From Azospirillum griseum (GTDB lineage Bacteria; Pseudomonadota; Alphaproteobacteria; Azospirillales; Azospirillaceae): a stretch of 64,000 nucleotides of DNA. Made by a program: the position numbers and the translations under genes. Shown here in pieces: positions 53,652 to 61,638 of this stretch. How positions within the stretch are numbered: position 1 is the first letter of the stretch; each line of letters opens with the position of its first letter. The notes beneath the pieces were generated by a model. The model was not told where the DNA came from, made no database searches, and worked only from the letters and a program-made list of their open reading frames with translations. The stretch is from contig NZ_RXMA01000028.1 of the NCBI RefSeq assembly GCF_003966125.1, positions 1 to 64,000 on the forward strand. The letters are read 5' to 3'.

Positions 53652-55169
53652 ATGCCCCATTTCCCCCTGCCGCCCGGCCCGGTTGGCCAGTTCACAGACG
53701 CCAAGGCCGCGCTGGCCTGCATCCGCGACATCTACGACCGCAACACCGGCTATCTGCGCGACCGCTTTTCCACCTACACCGGCGGTGGCGAGGTCAGCGG
53801 CAGCAACCGCGCCCATTACCCCTATGTCCGGCTGACCACCCGGTCGAGCGCGGCGGTGGACACCCGTCTGGCCTATGGCTTCGTCGGCGGCACCGGAACC
53901 CACGCCACCACGTTGACCCGGCCCGACCTGTACGACCGTTACCTGACCGAACAGCTTTCGCTGCTGCTGCGCAACCACGGCGTTCCGCTGGAAATCGGCG
54001 TCAGCGAGGAGCCGATCCCCATCCATTTCGCCTTCCCCCAGGGGCTGTATGTGGAAGGCGATCTGCCGCCCGACCGGCTGACCCGCCTGCCCGACCTGTT
54101 CGACCTGCCCGATCTGGCGCGGATGGACGACACCATCGTCAACGGGGTGGAGGATCTGGGGCCGGACGCGGTGAAGCCGCTGGCGCTGTTCACCGCGCCG
54201 CGCGTCGATTTCTCGCTGCACCGGCTGCGCCACTACACCGCGACCGGGCCGGAGCATTTCCAGAACTTCGTCCTGTTCACCAACTATCAATTCTATGTGG
54301 ACGAGTTCATCCGCCTGTCGCGCGAGATCATGACGGCGAGCGACGACCCGGCCACCGCCGCCGACCGCGCCCAGTATGACCGCTTCGTCGAACCGGGCGA
54401 GGGCATCACCCACAACCGCAACCGCGCCACCGCGTCCGGCGATGCGCCCGACGATGTGACGCCCAAGCTGGCCCGCATGCCGCAGATGCCCGCCTATCAC
54501 CTGACGCGGCCCGACGGCAACGGCATCACGCTCGTCAACATCGGCGTCGGCCCGTCCAACGCCAAGACCATCACCGACCACATCGCCGTGCTGCGCCCGC
54601 ACGCCTGGATCATGCTGGGCCACTGCGCGGGCTTGCGCCACACCCAGCGGCTGGGCGATTACGTGCTGGCCCACGGCTATGTCCGCGAAGACCATGTGCT
54701 GGACGCCGATTTGCCGCTGTGGGTGCCGGTCCCGCCGCTGGCGGAGGTCCAACGCGCGCTGGAAACGGCGGTGGAGCGCGTCACCGGCCTGTCGGGCTAT
54801 GACCTGAAAAGCATCATGCGCACCGGGACCGTGGCGACCATCGACAACCGGAATTGGGAGCTGCGCGACCACCGCGAGCCACTGATGCGCTTCAGCCAGA
54901 GCCGCGCCATCGGGCTGGACATGGAAAGCGCCACCATCGCCGCCAACGGTTTCCGCTTCCGCGTGCCCTACGGCACCTTGCTGTGCGTGTCGGACAAGCC
55001 GATGCACGGGCAATTGAAGCTGCCGGGCATGGCCGACCGTTTTTACCGCGAACGGGTGGACCAGCATTTGAAGATCGGCATGCTGGCGATGGAGCTGCTG
55101 CGCGTGCACGGGATGGAGACGTTGCATTCCCGCAAGCTGCGCAGTCTGGCCGAAGCGGCGTTCCAGTGA
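53652..55169 (+). CDS. amn: AMP nucleosidase
   Basis: The product is 505 residues. Amn cleaves AMP to adenine and ribose 5-phosphate. The N-terminal AMN_N domain (with RAHYPYVRLTT) is followed by a phosphorylase-like domain with NIGVGPSNAKTITDHIAVLRPHAWIMLGHCAGL and GLDMESATIAANGFRFRVPYGTLLCVSDKP. The ATG at 53652 is used; an ATG at 53559 would extend it by 31 residues. Length fits the family. Confidence 0.95.
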   Translation: MPHFPLPPGPVGQFTDAKAALACIRDIYDRNTGYLRDRFSTYTGGGEVSGSNRAHYPYVRLTTRSSAAVDTRLAYGFVGGTGTHATTLTRPDLYDRYLTEQLSLLLRNHGVPLEIGVSEEPIPIHFAFPQGLYVEGDLPPDRLTRLPDLFDLPDLARMDDTIVNGVEDLGPDAVKPLALFTAPRVDFSLHRLRHYTATGPEHFQNFVLFTNYQFYVDEFIRLSREIMTASDDPATAADRAQYDRFVEPGEGITHNRNRATASGDAPDDVTPKLARMPQMPAYHLTRPDGNGITLVNIGVGPSNAKTITDHIAVLRPHAWIMLGHCAGLRHTQRLGDYVLAHGYVREDHVLDADLPLWVPVPPLAEVQRALETAVERVTGLSGYDLKSIMRTGTVATIDNRNWELRDHREPLMRFSQSRAIGLDMESATIAANGFRFRVPYGTLLCVSDKPMHGQLKLPGMADRFYRERVDQHLKIGMLAMELLRVHGMETLHSRKLRSLAEAAFQ

Positions 55170-55218
55170 CGATCCCCGCCCCTCGCCGCACAGCGGCGGC
55201 GGGGGGCGGTGCGTCCCT

Positions 55219-55833
55219 TTACAGGAAGGGCAGCGGGGCAATCAGCGTGAAACCGTCGATGGCCAGCGCCAGACCGACCGCCGCCAACACGCGGCTGACC
55301 CACAGGATGAAGGTCATGTTGGTGATGGCGAAGACCGAGGCCAGCACGATGGCCAACTGCAACAGCCCTTCGGCGAAATCGAAATAGGGATCCTGGGTGG
55401 CGGCGTGGTCGCGCTTGGCCTCCGCCGCCTTGGCCTTGGCCAGCAGATCCTTGCGGCTGTTCTTGCCGTCGTCGGCCTCCATCTTGTCGGCGTTCTGGCG
55501 GTATTCCGCCGACTTCTTCAGGGCGCGGGCCTGGGCCTCCGGCGGCATGCCGGCGCTCAGCAACTCCAGCTCGTCGGCGGCCAGACGCAGGCTGATCTGG
55601 CGCTGGGTCTTGGCCTGATAATAAGCGAAGCTGTCGGACGCCTCGATGGCGCTGGCCATCATGTCCTTGCCCGCGTTCGATCCGGCGACGCTGACAATCG
55701 CCAGCACCGCCGCCAGCATGGAGATGTAAATGGCGGTCGAAACCTTCAGCCCGCCTTCCCCACCGCCGCCGTGCTTGCCCTTTTCGTTTTCATGGGCCTC
55801 GTCGATCAGGTCCTTGACTTCCGCCGCGTCCAT
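55219..55833 (-). CDS. DUF4337 membrane protein
   Basis: The product is 204 residues. A charged N terminus (about 25 residues) precedes a membrane helix near 30-48, a coiled-coil middle (QAKTQRQISLRLAADELELL ...) and two helices near the C terminus. This is the DUF4337 layout. Function unknown. The ATG at 55833 is used. It is convergent with amn and divergent from yciB. Confidence 0.78.
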   Translation of the reverse strand: MDAAEVKDLIDEAHENEKGKHGGGGEGGLKVSTAIYISMLAAVLAIVSVAGSNAGKDMMASAIEASDSFAYYQAKTQRQISLRLAADELELLSAGMPPEAQARALKKSAEYRQNADKMEADDGKNSRKDLLAKAKAAEAKRDHAATQDPYFDFAEGLLQLAIVLASVFAITNMTFILWVSRVLAAVGLALAIDGFTLIAPLPFL

Positions 55834-55987
55834 ACCCGTTTTCCCCCAAAGTCGGAACCGATGTGCGCGCAAGAGGTAGACGAGCAACGCGCGAAAGAAA
55901 AGGGTTCGCAAAACCGTCATCAAAACCCGGCCTCCGGATCGCTTTCGCCCCTTTCACGCTGTGGCGGTTTCGGGCTATGTCAGGGGC

Positions 55988-56587
55988 ATGACTCCGCTCC
56001 TTCGCCTGCTGACGGAGGCCGGCCCGCTCGCCGCCTTCTTCATCGCCAATTCCCAGGCCGGCATCATGGTCGGCACCGCCGTCTTCATGGTCGCGATCAC
56101 CCTGTCGCTGGGGGTGTCCTGGCGCATGGAGCGCCGGATCCCGGTGATGCCCGCCGTCGGGGCCGGGTTCGTCCTGATCTTCGGTGGATTGACTCTGTGG
56201 CTGCAAAGCGACCTGTTCATCAAGATCAAGCCGACGCTGGTCAATCTGCTGTTCGCCGCCGTGCTGTTCGTCGCCCACATCACCAAACGCAACGTGATGA
56301 AACGGCTGCTTGGCACCGTCCTGTCGTTGAGCGATGACGGGTGGCGGACCATGGGCATCCGCTGGGCCTGGTTCTTCCTGTTCCTGGCGGTGGTCAATGA
56401 AGTCGTCTGGCGCAGCCTGGACACCGACGCGTGGGTGAATTTCAAGGTGTTCGGCATCATGCCGCTGACCCTGCTGTTCAGCGCCCTGCAAACCCCGCTC
56501 ATCATGCGCCACCAAATCCCGGAAGGGACGGCGACGCCCGTTCCCCCCGGTGCGCCCCACGGTGCGGGCGACCGCCCGGCCCCCTGA
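55988..56587 (+). CDS. yciB: Septation protein YciB/IspZ
   Basis: The product is 199 residues with five membrane segments. Typical features: [23 protein letters not shown], the [16 protein letters not shown] segment and [29 protein letters not shown]. YciB is an inner-membrane protein linked to septum and envelope integrity. The ATG at 55988 has AGGGGC upstream. Confidence 0.93.
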   Translation: MTPLLRLLTEAGPLAAFFIANSQAGIMVGTAVFMVAITLSLGVSWRMERRIPVMPAVGAGFVLIFGGLTLWLQSDLFIKIKPTLVNLLFAAVLFVAHITKRNVMKRLLGTVLSLSDDGWRTMGIRWAWFFLFLAVVNEVVWRSLDTDAWVNFKVFGIMPLTLLFSALQTPLIMRHQIPEGTATPVPPGAPHGAGDRPAP

Positions 56588-56690
56588 ACACCCCCTTTCC
56601 CCCCTTGTCGGGACGCGGTCGCGCCCTCACATCGGGGGGATCGCCCGGTTCCCGCCGCAACACAGACCCGACCACGAAGGTTTCACGCTC

Positions 56691-56987
56691 ATGGGCAGCT
56701 TCAGCATCTGGCATTGGATCATCGTTCTGCTGATCGTCCTTCTCCTGTTCGGCGCGGGCAAGCTGCCCTCGGTGATGGGCGACATCGCCAAGGGCGTCAA
56801 AGCCTTCAAGGCGGGGTTGAAGGACGGCGAGGAGGAACAGCCCCCCGCCCCGGCCCCGGTGGCGCAAGCCGCGCCGGTTCAGGCCGCACCAGTCCAGCCG
56901 CAGGTTCAGCCGCACACCCAGCCGCAAAGTGCGCCCGCCGCCGCCACGGCCACCACGATCGACCCGGCCAAGCCGCACCAGGGCTGA
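56691..56987 (+). CDS. tatA: Twin-arginine translocase TatA
   Basis: The product is 98 residues. One membrane helix (3-20) is followed by the hinge and amphipathic helix [29 protein letters not shown], then a Pro/Gln/Ala-rich tail. TatA oligomers form the pathway for folded proteins. GAAGG precedes the ATG at 56691. tatB and tatC are not adjacent in this window, unlike the common tatABC order. Confidence 0.93.
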   Translation: MGSFSIWHWIIVLLIVLLLFGAGKLPSVMGDIAKGVKAFKAGLKDGEEEQPPAPAPVAQAAPVQAAPVQPQVQPHTQPQSAPAAATATTIDPAKPHQG

Positions 56988-57096
56988 CCCGGCGGTCCCC
57001 CGTCCGGTCTTTCTCACAGGCTGCGACCGCATAGCGGTTTGATCGGTCGGGGAAATACGTTAGAACACTGGGGTCGTTGCCGCAGCCTGCGTTTGC

Positions 57097-58467
57097 GTGG
57101 GCTTGGCGGGGGCGGCCCCTGTTTCCTTCCGGGATGCGTTGTCCGCCGTGACGTTCAAAGACGAAATGAAGGCCGCCGACAAAGGCTCCGACGTGCCCAG
57201 CGCCGAAAGCGAAGACATCGCCAAGCTGCTGCGCGCGCTGAACGATGACCTGAAGACCGATCCCATCGACGACGTCGCCGAACTCGACGACGAGGAGGAG
57301 GAGCCGAAGGCGTCCGGCGGGCTGCCGTTCGGCAAGATCGCCGTCGCGCTGCTCGCCGCCGCCGGTGTGGGGTTTGGCGTGGTCATGCTTGATCCCGCTG
57401 GCGCGCCCAGCGAAGCACCGGGGACCGTCACCACCCCGCTGGTCCCGCCCGCACCCGCGATCACCCGCGCGCCCGCCGCCAGCCCGACCACCCCCGCGCC
57501 GGAATCCCTGATCGCGCGCGCACCGGTCAACCCGCCCGCCGCGCCGCCGCCCACACCGGCGCTGCCGGTGCCCCCGCCCAGCGCATCGGCTCCGCCACCA
57601 CCGCCCGCCGGGGCCGCGCCGGTTGCCCCGCCGCCCGCGCTGAAGGTCCCTGAACCGCCGCCGCTGCCGCCAACCGCCGCTCCGGCCACCGCCGCCAAGC
57701 CGCCGGTGGCCAAACCGGTGGAGCCGAAACCCGCCGACACCGCCCACACGACCGCGCCCACGGCGTCCGCTCCCCCTGCCACGCCAACGGCACCGCCTGC
57801 CCACAACGCGCCCGCCGCGCCGCCAACGGCGAAGGTCGCGGAGGCGGCCCCGCCCGCCAAGCCCACCGAGCCAGCCGCGAAGACGGCGGACACCGGTGCC
57901 TTGCAGGCGATGCTGGCCCCGCCCAAGGACCCGCGCGAGGCGGCCAAGCGCCCGCCCCCGCCGCCCAAGCCGGTGGACACCAAGGCCGCCGACGCGCCCA
58001 AGCCGGAGGCGAAGCCCGCCGAACCAAAACCCGCCGACTTCAAACCGACCGAACCGAAAGCAGCGGAACCGAAGCCCGCCACGGTCAAGCCGGTGACGCC
58101 CACCACCGGCACACTGACCGTGCCGTTGGCGTCGGCCCCGCCGCCGGTGACACCCGCCGCTGTTCCGGCTGCCCCACCCGCCGCCCGCACCCCGCCCGCC
58201 GCCACGGCGGACGACGACGCGGTGCCCGCCGGGCGCTATTCGGTGCAGGTCGGCTCCTACAAGGTTGCGGCCAACGCGGCGGCACAGGTGCAGGCGCTGA
58301 AAAAGGCCGGATTCCCCGCCTTCGGGCTGGATTGGACCGACAGTTCCAACAACACCTGGCACGCCGTGCGCGTCGGTGGTTACGCCGACAAGGCCGCCGC
58401 CCAGCGCGCCGCCGACGAGGTGAAGGCCAAGATGGGCGTTCCCGCTTACCCGGTATCCACGCGTTGA
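57097..58467 (+). CDS. SPOR-domain envelope protein with long Pro/Ala/Lys linker
   Basis: The product is up to 456 residues. A short acidic cytoplasmic part (DDVAELDDEEEEPKAS), one membrane helix (near 78-97) and a 270-residue Pro/Ala/Lys linker end in a SPOR domain (RYSVQVGSYKVAANAAAQVQALKKAGFPAF ... NTWHAVRVGGYADKAAAQ). SPOR domains bind denuded septal peptidoglycan, so a division role is likely. The start could be GTG 57097, GTG 57148 or ATG 57166; none is decisive. Confidence 0.85.
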   Translation: MGLAGAAPVSFRDALSAVTFKDEMKAADKGSDVPSAESEDIAKLLRALNDDLKTDPIDDVAELDDEEEEPKASGGLPFGKIAVALLAAAGVGFGVVMLDPAGAPSEAPGTVTTPLVPPAPAITRAPAASPTTPAPESLIARAPVNPPAAPPPTPALPVPPPSASAPPPPPAGAAPVAPPPALKVPEPPPLPPTAAPATAAKPPVAKPVEPKPADTAHTTAPTASAPPATPTAPPAHNAPAAPPTAKVAEAAPPAKPTEPAAKTADTGALQAMLAPPKDPREAAKRPPPPPKPVDTKAADAPKPEAKPAEPKPADFKPTEPKAAEPKPATVKPVTPTTGTLTVPLASAPPPVTPAAVPAAPPAARTPPAATADDDAVPAGRYSVQVGSYKVAANAAAQVQALKKAGFPAFGLDWTDSSNNTWHAVRVGGYADKAAAQRAADEVKAKMGVPAYPVSTR

Positions 58468-58723
58468 CCGAAAAACGGGCGGCGGGCGGATGGGATCCGC
58501 CGCCGTCCGTCACCGGTTTTCAGCCTGCGGCATACTGTCCCCCCCAGAGGGGAATTTTGGAAAAAGGCCGCTTTTCCTTGGCGCTGCCACCCCCCTGACT
58601 TTGGTCGCCCCTCCCGGCCAGCGGCTTGATCCGTGCTTCTGCTTGCTCGTACCATGGACATTCCAGGGCGCACGCAAAAACAGACACGCCGGCACAAGAC
58701 CGGCGAGCCGGAGGAAGCCCCCA

Positions 58724-59131
58724 ATGAAGCCGACCATCCTGGTCGTTGACGACGAGCCGAGCATCGTCCTGTCGCTCCAGGTCCTTTTGCAACGCGCCGG
58801 ATTTGAGGTGCGCGTCGCCCGCAACGGCGACGAGGCGCTGCAGTCCGTCGCCGCCTTCACCCCCGATCTCGTCCTGCTGGACGCGATGATGCCCAAGCGT
58901 GACGGGTTCGACGTCTGCCAGACGCTGCGCGCCAGCCCCGATTGGAAAGACCTGCCGATCGTCATGCTGACGGCCAAAAGCCGCGACGTGGAACGGCAGA
59001 AGGGCATGGCGCTGGGGGCGACCGACTACATCACCAAACCCTTTTCCACCCGCGACCTGCTGGCCACCGTCCGCCGCATCCTGGGCGTGACCGCCGACGC
59101 GACGACGCCAGCGGCGGGAGGCGGCCGATGA
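58724..59131 (+). CDS. Single-domain response regulator
   Basis: The product is 135 residues. Receiver domain only, with VVDDEPSIVLSL, phosphoacceptor Asp53 (VLLDAMMPKRDG), the switch threonine in IVMLTAKSRD and lysine in DYITKPFSTRDLL. No output domain. GGAGGAAG precedes the ATG at 58724. The stop overlaps the start of the next gene as ATGA, so the regulator and the exonuclease fusion are coupled. It is a probable target of the downstream symporter-kinase. Confidence 0.93.
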   Translation: MKPTILVVDDEPSIVLSLQVLLQRAGFEVRVARNGDEALQSVAAFTPDLVLLDAMMPKRDGFDVCQTLRASPDWKDLPIVMLTAKSRDVERQKGMALGATDYITKPFSTRDLLATVRRILGVTADATTPAAGGGR

Positions 59132-61329
59132 GCCTGCCCGCCACCGGAACCGCCAGCTCCGCGCCCAACGCAGCCCCCCCCGCCCCATCCCCGCCGCCCC
59201 GCCGCATGGCCCCGCTGGTCTTCCGGCTGGTCGGGGGCGGGCTGGTGGCCTTGTCCATCGGGCTGACAACGGTGGTGCGTGATTCCGGGGCCGCCGACCC
59301 GCTGCTGACCTACGCCATCGTCATGACCGGAGCCATCGCCGCCGGGGTGTGGGGGCTGTGGCTGGCGGTGGACCGCTGGCTGCTGCGCGCCGCCGAAACC
59401 CTGAGCCGCGAGGCCGGGCTGATCGCCCATGGCAACGCCGAGGGGGCCGTGGGCGGGCGGGTTCCGCTGGCGCGCTACGGCGATCTCCAGCCCATCGCGC
59501 GGGCGGTCAACGATCTGTCGGACAAGCTGGCGCAGATGCGCCGCGACGTCGCCCGCACCGTCGCCGACTCCACCGCCAAGGCGGAGGAGCAGAAGGGCCG
59601 CCTCGCCGCCGTGCTGCGCGACCTGCACGAAGGCGTGATCGTCTGCAACACCCGCCATCAGGTGCTGCTCTACAACCAGACCGCCTTGGACATCCTGCAT
59701 CTGACCGGCGATCTCGGGCTGGGCCGGTCGCTGCTGCATGTGCTGGTCGCCGAACCGGTGGCGCACACGCTGGAACGGCTGACGCTGCGGGTGCGCGAGG
59801 GGCGGCACGTCGATCACGAACACGGGACGACGGCGCAGTTCATCGGCTCGACCACCGACGGGCGCATCCTGCTGGCCGGGCGGATGAGCGCCATTCTGGC
59901 CGACCCCCCGGCCGACGCCGGGGAGCCGCCGACCATCACCGGCTATGTCCTGACCCTGTCCGACGCCACCCGCGAGCTGGCGGCGCTGGGCCAGCGCGAC
60001 GCCCTGCTGCGCGAGGCGACGGAGGGATTCCGCGCCCCCATCGCCAACCTGCGCGCGGCGGTGGAAACCCTCTATGACAACCCCGATCTCGGTCCGGCCG
60101 ACCGCGCCGCGTTTGAAAGCGCGATGATGGAATCGACCGAAGCCCTGTCGCAGCGGCTGGAAACCGTCACCTCGGCCTACCGCAGCGTCGTGGCGGGCAG
60201 TTGGCCGATGAGCGACATCCATTCCAACAACCTCATCACCCTGGTGCGCCACCGCGTCGGGGCCGATGCGGCGACCGGCGTCACCCTGACCGGCCTGCCG
60301 CAATGGGTGCACGGCGACAGCTACACCCTGGTCGTGCTGTTCGGCCATCTGATCGGGTCGGTCCACGCCCTGACCGGGGCCACCGCGTTCGACCTGTCGG
60401 CGGAGAGCGGCGACCGCTGGGTCTATCTTGATCTGGTGTGGCCCGGGTCGCCGATTCCCAGCGCGACGCTGGATGGCTGGCTCGACCAACCCCTGCCCGG
60501 CGGGCTGGGCGGCCTGACGGTCGGCGACGTGTTGCAGCACCACCGCAGCACCGTGTGGTGCGAACCGGTTCCCGACCGCGCGGGCTTCGCCCGGCTGCGC
60601 GTGCCGCTGCCGCCCGCCCAGTCGCCCCCCGCCGCCCACACCCTGCTGAAGCCGAGCGCGCGGCCCGAATTTTTCGATTTCGGCCTGCTGCACCAACCGT
60701 TGGTGACGAGCGAGCTGGGCCGCACCCCGCTCGACCGGCTGCATTATGTGGTGTTCGACACCGAAACCACCGGCCTGTCCCCCAGCACCGGCGACGAGAT
60801 CATCCAGATCGCCGCCGTCCGCGTGGTCGGCGGGCGCATCCTGACCGGCGAGACCTTCAACGCGCTGGTCAACCCGCAACGCCCGATCCCCGCCGAATCG
60901 ATCCCCTTCCACGGCATCACCGACGGCATGGTCGCCGACAAGCCGACGGTGGACAAGGTGCTGCCGGGCTTCCGCGCCTTTGTCTCCGGCGCGGTCATGG
61001 TGGCGCACAACGCGGCGTTCGACCTGAAATTCCTGAAGATGAAGGAACGGGCCAGCGGCGTGCGCTTTGACGGACCGGTTCTCGACACCATGCTGCTGTC
61101 GCGGATGCTGCTGGGCAACGACGGCGACCACACGCTGGACGGCATCGCCGAACGGCTGGGCATCGCCGTGGTGGACCGCCACACCGCGCTCGGCGACAGT
61201 CTGGTGACGGCGGCGGTGTTCCTGCGGATGGTGGAGATGCTGCGCGACCGCAACATCACCACGCTGGACGACGCCATTCGCGGCGCGAACATCCTGGTCG
61301 AGCTGGCCGCGCGGGAGCGGGCCTTTTGA
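59128..61329 (+). CDS. Membrane HAMP-PAS pseudokinase fused to DEDDh 3'-5' exonuclease
   Basis: The product is 733 residues. Two membrane helices (31-50, 58-81) are followed by a HAMP-like linker (about 80-135), a coiled coil, a PAS-like domain (about 155-285) and a region shaped like a histidine kinase transmitter. There the H-box position reads TEGFRAPIANLRAA with no histidine, and the N- and G-boxes are lost (396-437). Residues 538-705 are a complete DnaQ-type exonuclease with Asp544, Glu546, Asp632, His685 and Asp690. So it senses but cannot phosphorylate, and its output is probably nuclease activity. Coupled to the regulator by ATGA and to the next gene by TTGA. Confidence 0.88.
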   Translation: MSLPATGTASSAPNAAPPAPSPPPRRMAPLVFRLVGGGLVALSIGLTTVVRDSGAADPLLTYAIVMTGAIAAGVWGLWLAVDRWLLRAAETLSREAGLIAHGNAEGAVGGRVPLARYGDLQPIARAVNDLSDKLAQMRRDVARTVADSTAKAEEQKGRLAAVLRDLHEGVIVCNTRHQVLLYNQTALDILHLTGDLGLGRSLLHVLVAEPVAHTLERLTLRVREGRHVDHEHGTTAQFIGSTTDGRILLAGRMSAILADPPADAGEPPTITGYVLTLSDATRELAALGQRDALLREATEGFRAPIANLRAAVETLYDNPDLGPADRAAFESAMMESTEALSQRLETVTSAYRSVVAGSWPMSDIHSNNLITLVRHRVGADAATGVTLTGLPQWVHGDSYTLVVLFGHLIGSVHALTGATAFDLSAESGDRWVYLDLVWPGSPIPSATLDGWLDQPLPGGLGGLTVGDVLQHHRSTVWCEPVPDRAGFARLRVPLPPAQSPPAAHTLLKPSARPEFFDFGLLHQPLVTSELGRTPLDRLHYVVFDTETTGLSPSTGDEIIQIAAVRVVGGRILTGETFNALVNPQRPIPAESIPFHGITDGMVADKPTVDKVLPGFRAFVSGAVMVAHNAAFDLKFLKMKERASGVRFDGPVLDTMLLSRMLLGNDGDHTLDGIAERLGIAVVDRHTALGDSLVTAAVFLRMVEMLRDRNITTLDDAIRGANILVELAARERAF

Positions 61330-61595
61330 CCGGCGGCCCCGCCCCGCAAGGACACAAGGCGGATGGCCGCGAGGATGGCCGGGACGCTGTTGGGCGGGAC
61401 GCTGGCCCCACGCCCCGGCGCGACCGGCTGATCGGCCTGTTCCTGCTCGCCCTGCTGCTGTTCAACCCGCCGCTGCTGCGGCTGTTCGGCGGCGATGGGG
61501 CGATGTTCGGCCTGCCGCCGCTCTGCGCCCACATCCTGTTCGTCTGGGCGGCGGTGATCGCGGCGGCGGCCCTGCTGGCGGAGCGGCGCGGATGA
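61326..61595 (+). CDS. Small membrane protein, possible symporter-associated subunit
   Basis: The product is 89 residues. The start is TTG at 61326, overlapping the previous stop (TTGA); GGGAGCGGG lies upstream. A charged N-terminal third precedes two hydrophobic segments (36-52, 63-83). Size and position next to an SLC5-type gene recall the short DUF485/DUF4212 partners of solute/sodium symporters, but I see no clear sequence match. Confidence 0.6.
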   Translation: MTGGPAPQGHKADGREDGRDAVGRDAGPTPRRDRLIGLFLLALLLFNPPLLRLFGGDGAMFGLPPLCAHILFVWAAVIAAAALLAERRG

Positions 61596-61638
61596 CCGAT
61601 GCGCGGATGGCGGCCCGATGACCAGGACGGGGTGAGGC

